Position numbers and translations under genes: made by a program. A stretch of 57,568 nucleotides of DNA from Treponema sp. (lineage in GTDB: Bacteria; Spirochaetota; Spirochaetia; Treponematales; Treponemataceae), in the NCBI GenBank assembly GCA_024695625.1, contig JAILHV010000020.1, positions 1 through 57,568 on the forward strand. The letters run 5' to 3'. The notes beneath the pieces are model-generated. The model ran no database searches. It saw nothing but the letters and a program-made list of their open reading frames with translations, and was not told where the DNA came from. Position 1 is the first letter of the stretch. Each line of letters begins with the position of its first letter. Below, piece by piece: positions 8,892 through 17,752 of the stretch.

Positions 8892-8898
8892 CCCCGGC

Positions 8899-9858
8899 TT
8901 AATATCCCAGCCTCCTGTCAACAAGATAGTGCAAGGGCTTTCCCTCTGTAAAGTTCTTCAAATCTTCTATGAACATTTGCACGTTTTTATCTTTGGTGTA
9001 GGAGAGCGTCATGTTTCCGGCAACATGTGGTGTAATCAAAAGATTCTTTGTCTTCCAAAGCCTGTGGTTTTTCGGGAGCGGCTCTGTTTTGAATACGTCC
9101 AGGGCGGCTCCTGCAAGATGACCGCTTTCCAGGTTGTCGGCAAGGGCTTCTTCGTCAATCGCTGAACCCCGGCCAACGTTTACAATGTAGGCTCCTTCAG
9201 GCAAAAGGGCAAGCTTTTCTCGCGAAAGTATTCCGGCTGTTTCAGCTGTTGCAGGAAGGCTCATGGCAAGAAGATCTGTTTCCTGGAGAATGGAATCAAG
9301 CTCGCTTACAGGTAGGACTTTATCATAGACGCTTTCATTACTTTTTCCGCTACGACATACACCGATAATAGCGGCGGGTTCAAAGGCGAGTGCTCTTTTT
9401 GCAAAAGTAGTTCCGATATCGCCTGTTCCCAAAACTGTAATGCGGCAATCCTTTAGTGACTTCTGCGGGCGGGGGGAAAGCCAGAGCCCATTTTTTGTTT
9501 CAGTCATAAATTCATCAATGCGGCGCATCATAATAAGAGAAACCGCAATCATGTGCTCGGCAATGGAAACTCCGTAAGCGCCGGCGGAATTTGTCAGCAG
9601 GCATTCTTCGTTTGCAAAATATCCCGGCACCATAAGAGAATCAACTCCAGCCCAAGGCACGCAAAGCCATTTGAGCTTCTTGCTTGTCTTTACGATTGAG
9701 GGTGCAAATCCGTAGATGATGTCAGCATCATAATTGTTCTCTGGAATTTCAGCCTCATTTTTATAGAAGAAAATTTCTGCGTCAACTTCATCCGCATTTT
9801 TTTTAATCAGTTCCAAATGTTTTTTTTCGAGCATGTTGTTTATGACTAGTATTTTCAT
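8899..9858 (-). CDS. D-2-hydroxyacid dehydrogenase family oxidoreductase
   Basis: A 319-residue NAD(P)-dependent dehydrogenase. The Rossmann loop GTGDIG is preceded by the catalytic-domain half; the catalytic residues of the family are visible as Arg in NVGRGS, Glu in FKTEPLP and His in TPHVAGN. It should reduce a 2-keto acid to the D-hydroxyacid or the reverse; the substrate cannot be assigned. It is the last gene of the long minus-strand GNAT-rich run and follows the GNAT gene at 9897 with a 38-nt gap. Confidence 0.85.
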   Translation of the reverse strand: MKILVINNMLEKKHLELIKKNADEVDAEIFFYKNEAEIPENNYDADIIYGFAPSIVKTSKKLKWLCVPWAGVDSLMVPGYFANEECLLTNSAGAYGVSIAEHMIAVSLIMMRRIDEFMTETKNGLWLSPRPQKSLKDCRITVLGTGDIGTTFAKRALAFEPAAIIGVCRSGKSNESVYDKVLPVSELDSILQETDLLAMSLPATAETAGILSREKLALLPEGAYIVNVGRGSAIDEEALADNLESGHLAGAALDVFKTEPLPKNHRLWKTKNLLITPHVAGNMTLSYTKDKNVQMFIEDLKNFTEGKPLHYLVDRRLGY

Positions 9859-9896
9859 TTTTTCCGTCCTTTTGATTCTTGAGTAGCATTAAGCTT

Positions 9897-10373
9897 TTAG
9901 CATAATTTTAGTCTCATATCCAAATATTTTTGCTTTCTGTCTTCAAAGCCGATTTTTTTGTAGACAGGGTATCCATCCTGAGTTGCAACTAAATCTATGC
10001 GGCAGATGGCGTTGGCCTTTGCCCATTCTATCATGTTTTTCATAAGTTGGGTGCAGATTCCTTTTCCCCGGTAAGACTCTTCGGTAAAAACGCTCAAAAC
10101 TTCGCTGTCAAGTCCGTTTGGCAAAAATGGGTTTGCTGGTTTTTCGATTATCAAAAGATGGGCCGCTGCAACAAGTCTTCCATCCGCCCGTGCTACAAAT
10201 GCAACCAGCTCTTTTCCAAGGCTCCGCTCAAAATATTCCGGAAGCTGCTTTTCCATGCATTCACGCTCATAATCTGTAATGCTTCCAAAGTCATCAATTA
10301 TGTAGGCAATCCGTAGCCTAACGAGTTCTGCAATGTCTTCTTTTGTTGCAGTGTCAAAAATGATACCGTCCAT
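9897..10373 (-). CDS. GNAT acetyltransferase
   Basis: A 158-residue GNAT protein with the acetyl-CoA loop in motif A as YRGKGICTQLM and the motif B segment YPVKKIGFEDR-like at the end (VYKKIGFED). It should transfer an acetyl group from acetyl-CoA to an amine; no substrate can be named. AGGAG lies before the ATG. Part of the GNAT-rich minus-strand run. Confidence 0.83.
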   Translation of the reverse strand: MDGIIFDTATKEDIAELVRLRIAYIIDDFGSITDYERECMEKQLPEYFERSLGKELVAFVARADGRLVAAAHLLIIEKPANPFLPNGLDSEVLSVFTEESYRGKGICTQLMKNMIEWAKANAICRIDLVATQDGYPVYKKIGFEDRKQKYLDMRLKLC

Positions 10374-10385
10374 AAAAACTCCTGT

Positions 10386-11396
10386 TTACAATTTCTTTTC
10401 CCTGAGTTCAAAACGACCCTTGCGCCAGTCAGCATAGCCTGTAACTGTATAGCCGCACTTGTCATACAAACGCTGTGAATAAGGATTTTGAGTAAAGCAA
10501 TCCAGGCGTATAGAATCGTATTTTTGATTGCGGCAAACTTCTTCGATGTGCTTCATCGTCTTGCCTGCGATTCCTTGGTTTTGAAATTCTGGATTTACAC
10601 AAAGCCGGTGGATAACGCAAAAGTGTGAATCTGGACAAATCCATTTTCCATTTTTGTATTCTTCGTCATATTCTTCATTTAGGACAAAACATACTGCGGT
10701 TTTTCCATTCTTTTTTCCGATGTACATCTGGTTCTTTTTTATGTCGTCTTCAAGTGTCGTACGGTCGGGATAAACTTCGTCCCACTGAGGGATATTCTGC
10801 CCGTCCATTTTTGCTATCGCGCTTTTGTAAAGCTGAAAAATTTCTTCAAGGTCATCTTTTTTTGCCAGCTGAAATTTCAAAAGGGATTTCCACTCATCGC
10901 GGGTAATTGCATAAGCATAGGAAATCTCATTTTTGGGGTCGGCATATTTCTTTACTTTTTTCATGCCGTTTGCAAGTGCAGTTGAGTATGAACCGATGTT
11001 CGTGTATTTCATGTAGGAATAAATTGCATTGTAATCCGTGTTCTCAAATACCCAGTCGCGTACGCTTCGGGCTGCTTCCTTTGCAAAGCCTTGCCTCCAG
11101 TACTTTTTGTTTATGTGATAGCCGATTTCAGGAAGCATTTCGCCGTCAATGTTTTGCAGTGTGATTCCGCAGTCACCGATAAACTCGGCGGTTTCCTTTA
11201 ATACAACAGCCCAAAGTCCCCAGCCGTATTTTTTATAGTTGTCGAGGTTCCATTCAATCCAGCCGCGTGTTTTTGCTTCATCAAATGGTGCAGGATAGTG
11301 CTGCATCGTTTCTGCGTCCGACATAATTTGGTAGAGCGCATCAAAGTCGTCCATCGTGTATTCACGTAAAATAAGACGTTCTGTTTCCAATATCAT
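10386..11396 (-). CDS. double GNAT acetyltransferase (tandem fusion)
   Basis: A 336-residue protein made of two acetyltransferase domains. Residues 1-170 are of the RimJ/RimL type (ETERLILREYTMDDFDAL, then YWRQGFAKEA as the acetyl-CoA loop). Residues 172-336 are a second, different GNAT domain with FQNQGIAGKTM as its loop and YSQRLYDKCGY as motif B. The join is continuous in frame without a stop or obvious linker. Each half is the size of a free-standing enzyme, so this looks like fusion of two adjacent genes of the cluster. Substrates are unknown. Confidence 0.82.
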   Translation of the reverse strand: MILETERLILREYTMDDFDALYQIMSDAETMQHYPAPFDEAKTRGWIEWNLDNYKKYGWGLWAVVLKETAEFIGDCGITLQNIDGEMLPEIGYHINKKYWRQGFAKEAARSVRDWVFENTDYNAIYSYMKYTNIGSYSTALANGMKKVKKYADPKNEISYAYAITRDEWKSLLKFQLAKKDDLEEIFQLYKSAIAKMDGQNIPQWDEVYPDRTTLEDDIKKNQMYIGKKNGKTAVCFVLNEEYDEEYKNGKWICPDSHFCVIHRLCVNPEFQNQGIAGKTMKHIEEVCRNQKYDSIRLDCFTQNPYSQRLYDKCGYTVTGYADWRKGRFELREKKL

Positions 11397-11461
11397 TTTT
11401 TGTTCCTTTGTTCAATATAGATTATGTGTTTTGCGGCGCATTATTCCTGTTCCTGCAATTT

Positions 11462-11782
11462 TTAGCTTCGTATAAATTTTTTGTCGGCTTCGTATTCGTC
11501 GCTTATGAACCGCTCAACTGTCATGTGCAGGTCATATTTTTCGCGAAGTTCCGCAAGCTGTTTCATCATGGGCGATGCATGGTGTGCGTCTATCGCGGCC
11601 TGGTCCTTCCAACTGTCTATTAGCAAAACGGTTTCTGGATCATTCATCGGAATAAAATACTGGTAGCGGATGTTTCCTTCTTCTGCCCGGATTGAATCAG
11701 CGATGCCCGATGCTTCCATTTCTTCTGCGAACGCCTTTGCAGCTCCGTCCTTTCCCTTGTAGTAAAGATTCACAGTAATCAT
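11462..11782 (-). CDS. ABM/YgiN-like small monooxygenase-fold protein
   Basis: A 106-residue protein of the antibiotic biosynthesis monooxygenase (YgiN-like) fold: short ferredoxin-like barrel with ETVLLIDSWKDQAAIDAHHAS, the hallmark segment. Such proteins oxidise quinol-like compounds or serve as small dimeric domains of unknown role. The ATG at 11782 is preferred over 11794 because GGAG sits 6 nt before it. It is 14 nt downstream of the sugar-epimerase-like gene and in the same run. Confidence 0.75.
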   Translation of the reverse strand: MITVNLYYKGKDGAAKAFAEEMEASGIADSIRAEEGNIRYQYFIPMNDPETVLLIDSWKDQAAIDAHHASPMMKQLAELREKYDLHMTVERFISDEYEADKKFIRS

Positions 11783-11796
11783 TTTTTTCTCCATAT

Positions 11797-12714
11797 TTAT
11801 GCAAAGTTTTTATCAATATATTCCAGAAAATTTTTTTGCTTTACCTGGTCTTTGTTTTTTTTATACCATTCGAAGGATTCTTTTAAGCCATCCCTTATGT
11901 TTTTTGTTGCTGAAAGAAGTCCTTTTTGAAGCGTTACGTCAAGGGCATATTCATAGTTGTAAAAGGGAAAATAATTTCTTTGCTCAATGTTGCTTGGAAC
12001 GTTTTTAATGCTAAGCTTTTCGCCGGCAACTTCGTAGCAGGTCTTTACCCAGTCAAGGATTGAAATGCATTCCTCGTTTCCTACATTTAAAATTTTGGGT
12101 GCAGATTCTGTCTTGATTATTGTCTCAATGATTTTGCAAAGGTCTTCGATGTAGAAAAACTGTAGCTTCATAGAACCTTCATTTGGAATGTAGAAAGGAC
12201 GTTTCTTTTGTGCGCATTCAAAAACAAAGGCCTCCCGGTAAACATTGTTCATAGGGCCGTAAAGGTAGGGTGGCCTTAGTATATGAACATTGCTTTTTTT
12301 TGAAAGGAGGTATTCTTCGGCTTGTAATTTGTTCACGCCATAATCCTTCCAGATGATGTTTTTTCCGGTGGGACCGCTTTCCTTAAAGGGCTGGGGATTT
12401 GTTTCCGGATAAACTGCGCTTGAACTGATAAAAAAATATTTTTCTTTTCCGCAAAGTTCAGGAGAGACAAATGCACTTAAAAGATTTTCTATGTCTTCCT
12501 TTGTGTATGCGCTTACGTCTACCACGATGTCGAAAGAAAAACTTTTTAGAGCTGTGCCTAGATTCATCCTGTCGGCTTCAATTAATTTTGTTCCTTTTGG
12601 CTGGGGTTTTGTATTCCTGTTGAGGACAAAAACCTCAAAATCCCTTTTTGCAAAATATTCGGCGATGAACTTGCTTGCAAAAACACTTCCGCCAGTGACA
12701 AGCATTTTTTTCAT
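11797..12714 (-). CDS. NAD-dependent epimerase/dehydratase (extended SDR)
   Basis: A 305-residue extended short-chain dehydrogenase. The N-terminal dinucleotide loop is VTGGSVFASKFIAEYF, with a serine in place of the final glycine of the usual GxxGxxG, which is seen in the atypical mRNA-binding/epimerase-like branch. The Ser of FISSSAVY and a Tyr-x3-Lys pair (YGVNK) give the catalytic set. It may act on a nucleotide sugar. AGGAG precedes the ATG. It follows the GNAT at 12716 with one base between the genes. Confidence 0.78.
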   Translation of the reverse strand: MKKMLVTGGSVFASKFIAEYFAKRDFEVFVLNRNTKPQPKGTKLIEADRMNLGTALKSFSFDIVVDVSAYTKEDIENLLSAFVSPELCGKEKYFFISSSAVYPETNPQPFKESGPTGKNIIWKDYGVNKLQAEEYLLSKKSNVHILRPPYLYGPMNNVYREAFVFECAQKKRPFYIPNEGSMKLQFFYIEDLCKIIETIIKTESAPKILNVGNEECISILDWVKTCYEVAGEKLSIKNVPSNIEQRNYFPFYNYEYALDVTLQKGLLSATKNIRDGLKESFEWYKKNKDQVKQKNFLEYIDKNFA

Positions 12715-12715
12715 C

Positions 12716-13162
12716 TTATTTTACTCCTTTAAAAAGGCTTACGTGTTTTTCAAGATTCGAAAAGCCGTTCTTGGTGTAAAACTTGAACGAAGGCTTGTCT
12801 ATGTCGGTCTGAAGAAAAATTCCTGCGATGCCTTTTTTCTTTATGTCATCCTCTATCATTTTTATAAAGCGGCTTCCAATTCCCTTTCCGCGTAAGTCTT
12901 TTGATACGCAGAATTCGTCTATGTTGTAGTTTGCTCCTTCCCACCAGTGGCGGATTCCTCCGAGTGAAATGGCGACCAATTTCTTGTCAACCAAAAGACC
13001 GTAATTCAGTGCGTTGTAGGCACCAGAGACTTCCTTGATGTATTCTATTAGCATCTTCTGGTTACTCCAGTCATCATTCCATGGTTCGCCGGCAAAAGCA
13101 TTCTTGTAAAGCTGGGCAGCTTCTTCAAGATAGCTTGAATCAAGTTTGATGAATTCTTCCAT
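12716..13162 (-). CDS. GNAT acetyltransferase
   Basis: A 148-residue GNAT protein with acetyl-CoA loop LRGKGIGSRFI and C-terminal FYTKNGF. It resembles aminoglycoside 6'-acetyltransferase-like small GNATs in layout (LYKNAFAGEPWNDDWS near the N-terminus), but substrate assignment would be a guess. AGGAG precedes the ATG; the 36 nt before it contain a short scar resembling the C-terminus of another GNAT gene (see findings). Confidence 0.83.
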   Translation of the reverse strand: MEEFIKLDSSYLEEAAQLYKNAFAGEPWNDDWSNQKMLIEYIKEVSGAYNALNYGLLVDKKLVAISLGGIRHWWEGANYNIDEFCVSKDLRGKGIGSRFIKMIEDDIKKKGIAGIFLQTDIDKPSFKFYTKNGFSNLEKHVSLFKGVK

Positions 13163-13198
13163 TTTTATTCTCCTGTCGGAATATCCGCATTTATTTTT

Positions 13199-13978
13199 TT
13201 AGTTAAGCCATGAAATAAGCAAATTTTCAAATAGCTCAGGTTTTTCAATCTGAAGGTTGTGACCTGCATTCTCAACAGCACAATATGTGGAGTTGACATA
13301 AACCTTCATCAGGTCAAACTGGTCCTTGTAGCCTACCACAGAATCTTCTTTTCCTGCAATAATCAGACAGGGGATTTTGCACGGAGAATCATACTTGTCG
13401 GGGTTAAATGAAAGCTCTCCCTTTAGGGTGTGGTTCAAAAAATCCCAGTCGGCTTTTTTTAGGGCTGGAAAAATGAATTCTTTGTAACGCGTCCAGACAT
13501 CTTTAGTAAGGAGGACATTCATCATCGTGAAGTTTTTGTATTCATCTTCCGTAAGCGTTGCCAAAAGATTTTCATCTTTTTCTATAATTGTCACAGGTTC
13601 CACCCTGCCTTTTTTTACACCGGGGATGACGCATGGGCAAAGGAGAATCATTTTAAGAACCATGTCCTGATGCCTGTTTACAAAAGCCCTTGCAAGAAAA
13701 CTTCCAAAAGATTGACCTGCTATTATGAATTTTTCCCTTATGACATTGACGGCAAAATCATAAAGAAGGGCAAGAATGTCATCCGCATTTTTAACATTTC
13801 CACACACGGAATTTCCCATGCCCGGCAAATCGATGTAATAGCGTTTGTAGCCTTCTAGTTTTGCAAATGCAGGTTCAAAGGCAGCTTTCATTGTAATTCT
13901 GCAAATTCCCCAGCCGTGGATGATGAGGACTGGGCACCCCTCACCTATGACTTCGTAATCAATTATTCCGTGTTTCAA
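13199..13978 (-). CDS. alpha/beta hydrolase
   Basis: A 259-residue alpha/beta hydrolase. The oxyanion region LIIHGWG, the nucleophile elbow GQSFGS, an acidic residue in AGKEDSVVG and a C-terminal His in VENAGHN give a complete Ser-Asp-His triad. Cytoplasmic; an esterase or C-C hydrolase by family. The start is a TTG at 13978, the only in-frame start near the AGGAG site, 4 nt after the stop of the GNAT gene at 13983, so coupling is likely. The ATG nearest the ribosome site opens a three-codon frame and is not used. Confidence 0.78.
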   Translation of the reverse strand: MKHGIIDYEVIGEGCPVLIIHGWGICRITMKAAFEPAFAKLEGYKRYYIDLPGMGNSVCGNVKNADDILALLYDFAVNVIREKFIIAGQSFGSFLARAFVNRHQDMVLKMILLCPCVIPGVKKGRVEPVTIIEKDENLLATLTEDEYKNFTMMNVLLTKDVWTRYKEFIFPALKKADWDFLNHTLKGELSFNPDKYDSPCKIPCLIIAGKEDSVVGYKDQFDLMKVYVNSTYCAVENAGHNLQIEKPELFENLLISWLN

Positions 13979-13982
13979 TCAA

Positions 13983-14444
13983 TCATTCTCCTGTCGGAAC
14001 GTTGGCGTTCAGACTTTTGTTGCGGTAATTGATATCCGTTCTGAGTGAATATCCTATCTTTTCCCAGAAACTATTAGCCTTGTCGTTGTCCTTAAATACG
14101 AGACCGAAAACTTTTGAGATTCCTTCTTTTTTTAGGGCTTCCTCTGCCTTTAAAACAAGAGATTTTGCAATTCCCATGTGCTGAAAATCAGGATGTACGC
14201 AAAGGTGATGAATGATTGCCCTCCGTCCGTCGTGGCCTGTCAGGATTGCACCGATGATTTTTCCATTGCTGGATGCCGCAAAGCATGTGGCAGAATTGCG
14301 GTCCATGTAGCGGGTGATTCCTTCGCGACTGTCGTCCACAGGATTCAAGGCGCGCTTTGTCTGTTCAACTTGATTCCATAATTCCCAAAGCTCGTCGTAG
14401 TCCGCGGGGCTAAGTGTCTTGTAACATATTTCGGTTGATCCCAT
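13983..14444 (-). CDS. GNAT acetyltransferase
   Basis: A 153-residue GNAT protein. Motif A is HLCVHPDFQHMGIAKSLV, with the acetyl-CoA loop QHMGIA; motif B is SFWEKIGY. The C-terminus ends NVPTGE, and its stop codon overlaps the ribosome site of the following hydrolase. AGGAG precedes the ATG at 14444. Two nucleotides separate it from the stop of the fusion gene upstream. Confidence 0.83.
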   Translation of the reverse strand: MGSTEICYKTLSPADYDELWELWNQVEQTKRALNPVDDSREGITRYMDRNSATCFAASSNGKIIGAILTGHDGRRAIIHHLCVHPDFQHMGIAKSLVLKAEEALKKEGISKVFGLVFKDNDKANSFWEKIGYSLRTDINYRNKSLNANVPTGE

Positions 14445-14446
14445 AT

Positions 14447-16309
14447 TTACTGCTCCTGTTTTTTAAAATCAATTCTTTCGAGGGCCTTTCCATTGGGGAG
14501 GGGCTCTGTCTTTTGCGACAACTTTTTGTAACCGATTTGCTCCATTGATGAAATTAGTTTTTCTGCTTCCATCTGACAATGAACTTCATCCAATCTGTCA
14601 AAGGCATGAAGATATGGCGAATCGGAAACCCACTGCTCTTCGTCCGTGTTGATTTGGATCACGCAGGAAAGGTATGTGGGTTCAACCTGTTTTATCACAT
14701 TTTGAAAGGCATTGTATCCGATATATTCTATCAGAAGATTTGCAATGATCAATTTTGCCTTGGGAAGTTTTTGTGCTTCATTTGTCAAGTCGATATTCAA
14801 TAGTTCCAGCGTGCCGGAAAGATTTGCATAGCGTTTTGAAACTGCGCGAAGATATTCGTCGTTTATATCAACGCCGTAGACAAGCCTGTATTTTTCTTTG
14901 CTAACATGCTCAAGGCCGTTTCCTCCGGCAATGCCAAGGACCATGGCTGTGTCAACTGGGAAATCAATAAACTGATTTTTCATCATTTCATTCATCATCT
15001 GCAGCTGCATGACGGAATCTAAACTCATGTGATTTTCATAATCAGAGAGACTGATGTCTTTCCAAGGGTTATCTTTTATTTTCTTTCTGAAAATTCCTGA
15101 ATCCTTTCCCCAAACGCTTTTCATCTTTCCAACGAATTCAAAACCATATTTTTCGTACAGGCCTTTTTCATCTGAAGAAACATAAACATATTCTGATTCA
15201 GGGTAGAGGGCAGCGGCATTGTTCATGCAGTGTTCGATTATCCGTCCTGCAAGGTGATGACCACGATAGGCTGAGGAAGTGAATACAAATCCAATCCAAG
15301 GTTTGAGATTGCTTTCAATTTCATCTCTTTCGCAAAAAGTTAAAAAGGAGGCTAGGGTTGGTTTTCCACCGATAAGTTTTGCATCGTCAAGCAGGAGATA
15401 TAGGCTTCCTTTTCCAAGTTTCTGGTGGAAGCTTCCCTCTTTTAAAAGCGAAAGCAAAAAGGAAATCGCGCCCCATTCTTTTGAAAGAGCCTGCAGTTGG
15501 GTAAGTATGCTTTCTTTGTCTTCGTAAGAAAAATAGTCTCTTAAAGTAAATGTGCTTTTCAATTCTGTATCCTTTTTGCCAATCAGTCCTGCCCACTTTT
15601 TTAGGACTTTGTAAAGTTCGTCAAAAGTGTTTGCGCAGTAATCGATATCATATTTTTTCATTTCATTTTCTATGCTTGAACAAGCTTCTGCTTGAGGCAT
15701 GAACCAGACTGAATCAATGGAGGCATTCTTTGCTCCTGCCATGTCGGATGTGAGCGAGTCTCCTATGACAATGCATTCTTCCTTTTTTGCCCCGATTGAA
15801 CTTAATACCCGGTCAAAGAATTCTTTTGCCGGCTTTGCAAGTCCCATCTCTTCGCTTACAAAAACTCTGTCAAGAAATGCATTGAGGCCTGTAGAATTTA
15901 TTCTGCCTTTTGCATTGATGGTTGCTCCATTTGAGATGATGTAAATTTTGCAGCCTGCAATTGTGCTTTTGACTTGCTTTATGAATTCCAATGCACCATC
16001 CATTAGGACTCCGTTCTCTGCCATTGTCGCGATGAACTCATTGTTTATTGCAAGCGGGTCAAGTCCTAGGGACTCGCCCTTGCACTGTGCAATAAAATCT
16101 GTAAACCTGAGCCTGAATAAATCTGTTCGCGATATAATTCCTTTTTCAAGTTCCAGCCAAAGGGATTTGTTGTAATCTTTGAAATGACTGTATGTGTCTT
16201 TAGAGTAGGCAAGACCGTATTTTTTTGAGATTATTTCCAATGCCTTTTCTTCTGATGCATGGAAGTTCAGCAAGGTCTGGTCAAGGTCAAATAAAAAAAT
16301 AGGATTCAT
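14447..16309 (-). CDS. HAD phosphatase - GNAT - SAM methyltransferase fusion
   Basis: A 620-residue three-domain protein. Residues 1-235 are a HAD hydrolase of the YjjG/YfnB type, with the nucleophile motif DLDQTL, motif II ISNG, the lysine in GLAKP and the acidic motif GDSLTSD all present. Residues about 255-405 are a GNAT domain (FVFTSSAYRGHHLAGRII, LYEKYGFEF). Residues about 415-620 are a class I methyltransferase (VLGIAGGNGLEH as the SAM loop, VYGVDIND as the ribose-binding acid). All three sets of key residues look intact, so three activities are plausible. Substrates are unknown. GGAGG precedes the ATG. The parts are known families; this combination is unfamiliar to me. Confidence 0.82.
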   Translation of the reverse strand: MNPIFLFDLDQTLLNFHASEEKALEIISKKYGLAYSKDTYSHFKDYNKSLWLELEKGIISRTDLFRLRFTDFIAQCKGESLGLDPLAINNEFIATMAENGVLMDGALEFIKQVKSTIAGCKIYIISNGATINAKGRINSTGLNAFLDRVFVSEEMGLAKPAKEFFDRVLSSIGAKKEECIVIGDSLTSDMAGAKNASIDSVWFMPQAEACSSIENEMKKYDIDYCANTFDELYKVLKKWAGLIGKKDTELKSTFTLRDYFSYEDKESILTQLQALSKEWGAISFLLSLLKEGSFHQKLGKGSLYLLLDDAKLIGGKPTLASFLTFCERDEIESNLKPWIGFVFTSSAYRGHHLAGRIIEHCMNNAAALYPESEYVYVSSDEKGLYEKYGFEFVGKMKSVWGKDSGIFRKKIKDNPWKDISLSDYENHMSLDSVMQLQMMNEMMKNQFIDFPVDTAMVLGIAGGNGLEHVSKEKYRLVYGVDINDEYLRAVSKRYANLSGTLELLNIDLTNEAQKLPKAKLIIANLLIEYIGYNAFQNVIKQVEPTYLSCVIQINTDEEQWVSDSPYLHAFDRLDEVHCQMEAEKLISSMEQIGYKKLSQKTEPLPNGKALERIDFKKQEQ

Positions 16310-16321
16310 CAGGCCTCCTTT

Positions 16322-16771
16322 TTAAAGCGAAAGATTCATTCCTGCACCGTTGTCATTGAAGCCAAGGCTTTTGTAGAGCGGATGACCCATCTGCGTGGCG
16401 TCCAGGCTGATTTCCGTTACGCCGCGGGACCTGGCTTCCTCAATCAAATATTCGACCATCATTTTTCCAACTCCGCGTCTGCGGAATTCTGCCCTTGTGT
16501 AGACGTTCATGAGGTGGGCACGCTTTCCGGTGGGGTGGTCGAAGGTCGGCATGACAGTGATGTAGCTCAGGCTTGCGCAGCCTGCAATCTTGTCGCCGTC
16601 CATCGCAAAAACAGTTGTCTGGTCGCCGTTCAAAAAATATTCGCGGCTACATTCAACTAGAGTTTTGTCAAAGTCATCTTCAACATTCATGTTGTTCACG
16701 ATACGAAGCATTTCAAGGCGGATTTGCATCAAGGTCTCAATGTCGTTCTGGTTCGTTTTCTTTATCTGCAT
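16322..16771 (-). CDS. GNAT acetyltransferase
   Basis: A 149-residue GNAT protein with a well-kept motif A (VYTRAEFRRRGVGKMMVEYL) and motif B (HPLYKSLGF). The N-terminus MQIKKTNQNDIETLMQIR is typical of the family. It precedes the fusion gene by 12 nt. Acceptor substrate unknown. Confidence 0.85.
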   Translation of the reverse strand: MQIKKTNQNDIETLMQIRLEMLRIVNNMNVEDDFDKTLVECSREYFLNGDQTTVFAMDGDKIAGCASLSYITVMPTFDHPTGKRAHLMNVYTRAEFRRRGVGKMMVEYLIEEARSRGVTEISLDATQMGHPLYKSLGFNDNGAGMNLSL

Positions 16772-16801
16772 TTTGATTTACCTTCTGTCCTCTGTGATTT
16801 G

Positions 16802-17221
16802 TTATTTTACCTTTAGGAATTGCCTTAGCCTCTGCGCCTCGTTGGAGTCAAAGCCGAATTTTTTATAGAAGGGAATCTTATCCGGCATTGCGCAAAGTTC
16901 AACAAAAATATCCGTCCCCTTTATTCCGTTTTCGCTGATGAATTTCAAAATCTCGTTTATGAGCATCCGTCCAAGGCCCTTGCCCTGATACTCCGGTCTC
17001 ACAACAACATCCTTTATATAATAATCAAGTCCCATGTCCCCGATTACGCGGGCCATTGCAATTATTTTATCACCGTCAAATATCGAAACTCTAAAAAGAG
17101 TGTGTTCCATGGCAAGCCGGGTCTGCTCCAGTGCAGGTCCCTCGCCCCAGCCAACTGCCTGCCAAAGTTCAATAAATTGCTCTGCTGTCAGCTCGTTGTA
17201 TTTTACAATCAGTTCCTTCAT
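16802..17221 (-). CDS. GNAT acetyltransferase
   Basis: A 139-residue GNAT protein with motif A VVRPEYQGKGLGRMLI and PFYKKFGF at the C-terminus. The start lies in an ATGATG pair (17224 and 17221) after a GAAGGAG site; 17221 has the better spacing. The family includes GNATs acting on small amines, but no substrate is evident. Part of the co-directional run. Confidence 0.83.
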   Translation of the reverse strand: MKELIVKYNELTAEQFIELWQAVGWGEGPALEQTRLAMEHTLFRVSIFDGDKIIAMARVIGDMGLDYYIKDVVVRPEYQGKGLGRMLINEILKFISENGIKGTDIFVELCAMPDKIPFYKKFGFDSNEAQRLRQFLKVK

Positions 17222-17236
17222 CATTTTCTCCTTCAT

Positions 17237-17752
17237 TTACAAATCAAGAAGCATAAAAATATCGGCCTTGTCGTTGTCGTTATAGCGTGCGGTTTCTCTA
17301 AAACCGAGCGAGCGGTACAAATGCAATGCCCTGTCGTATTTTTTCATTGAATCAAGGTAAATTTTTTTGTAGCCATTGTTTTTTGCAAAGTCGATGGCGG
17401 TCTTGGCCAGCTTGTAGCCCAGCTTCTTCCCCTGATAATTTTTGTTAAGATACATGGCCTTTAGTTCGCAGTTGAATTCATTCAGCTTGCAAAGGGCTAC
17501 TGTTCCGATAATTTTGCTGCCGTTCTTCATGCAAAGAAAAAGTATGAAGTTGTTCTTTATGTCCTGATAAATCTTGTGCCGGGATTGAGGCTCGAATGTT
17601 TTTCCTGCCTGCACAAATTCCTCCGACAAAAATGCGTGAACATCTTCCTTCATCGTGTCAGAGTAATTTACGATTTCAAAGGGGCAAACCTTCATTCTCC
17701 CGGATGCGGAAAACTTGTTTTTCTCCCGGACCATGAATTCAGGAAATGTCAT
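17237..17752 (-). CDS. GNAT acetyltransferase
   Basis: A 171-residue GNAT protein: motif A KAMYLNKNYQGKKLGYKLAK and motif B LYRSLGFRE. The ATG at 17752 overlaps the stop of the phosphatase gene as ATGA, which favours coupling. A second in-frame ATG at 17695 is preceded by GGGAGA and would remove 19 residues that are not part of the fold, so the start is uncertain. Confidence 0.8.
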   Translation of the reverse strand: MTFPEFMVREKNKFSASGRMKVCPFEIVNYSDTMKEDVHAFLSEEFVQAGKTFEPQSRHKIYQDIKNNFILFLCMKNGSKIIGTVALCKLNEFNCELKAMYLNKNYQGKKLGYKLAKTAIDFAKNNGYKKIYLDSMKKYDRALHLYRSLGFRETARYNDNDKADIFMLLDL

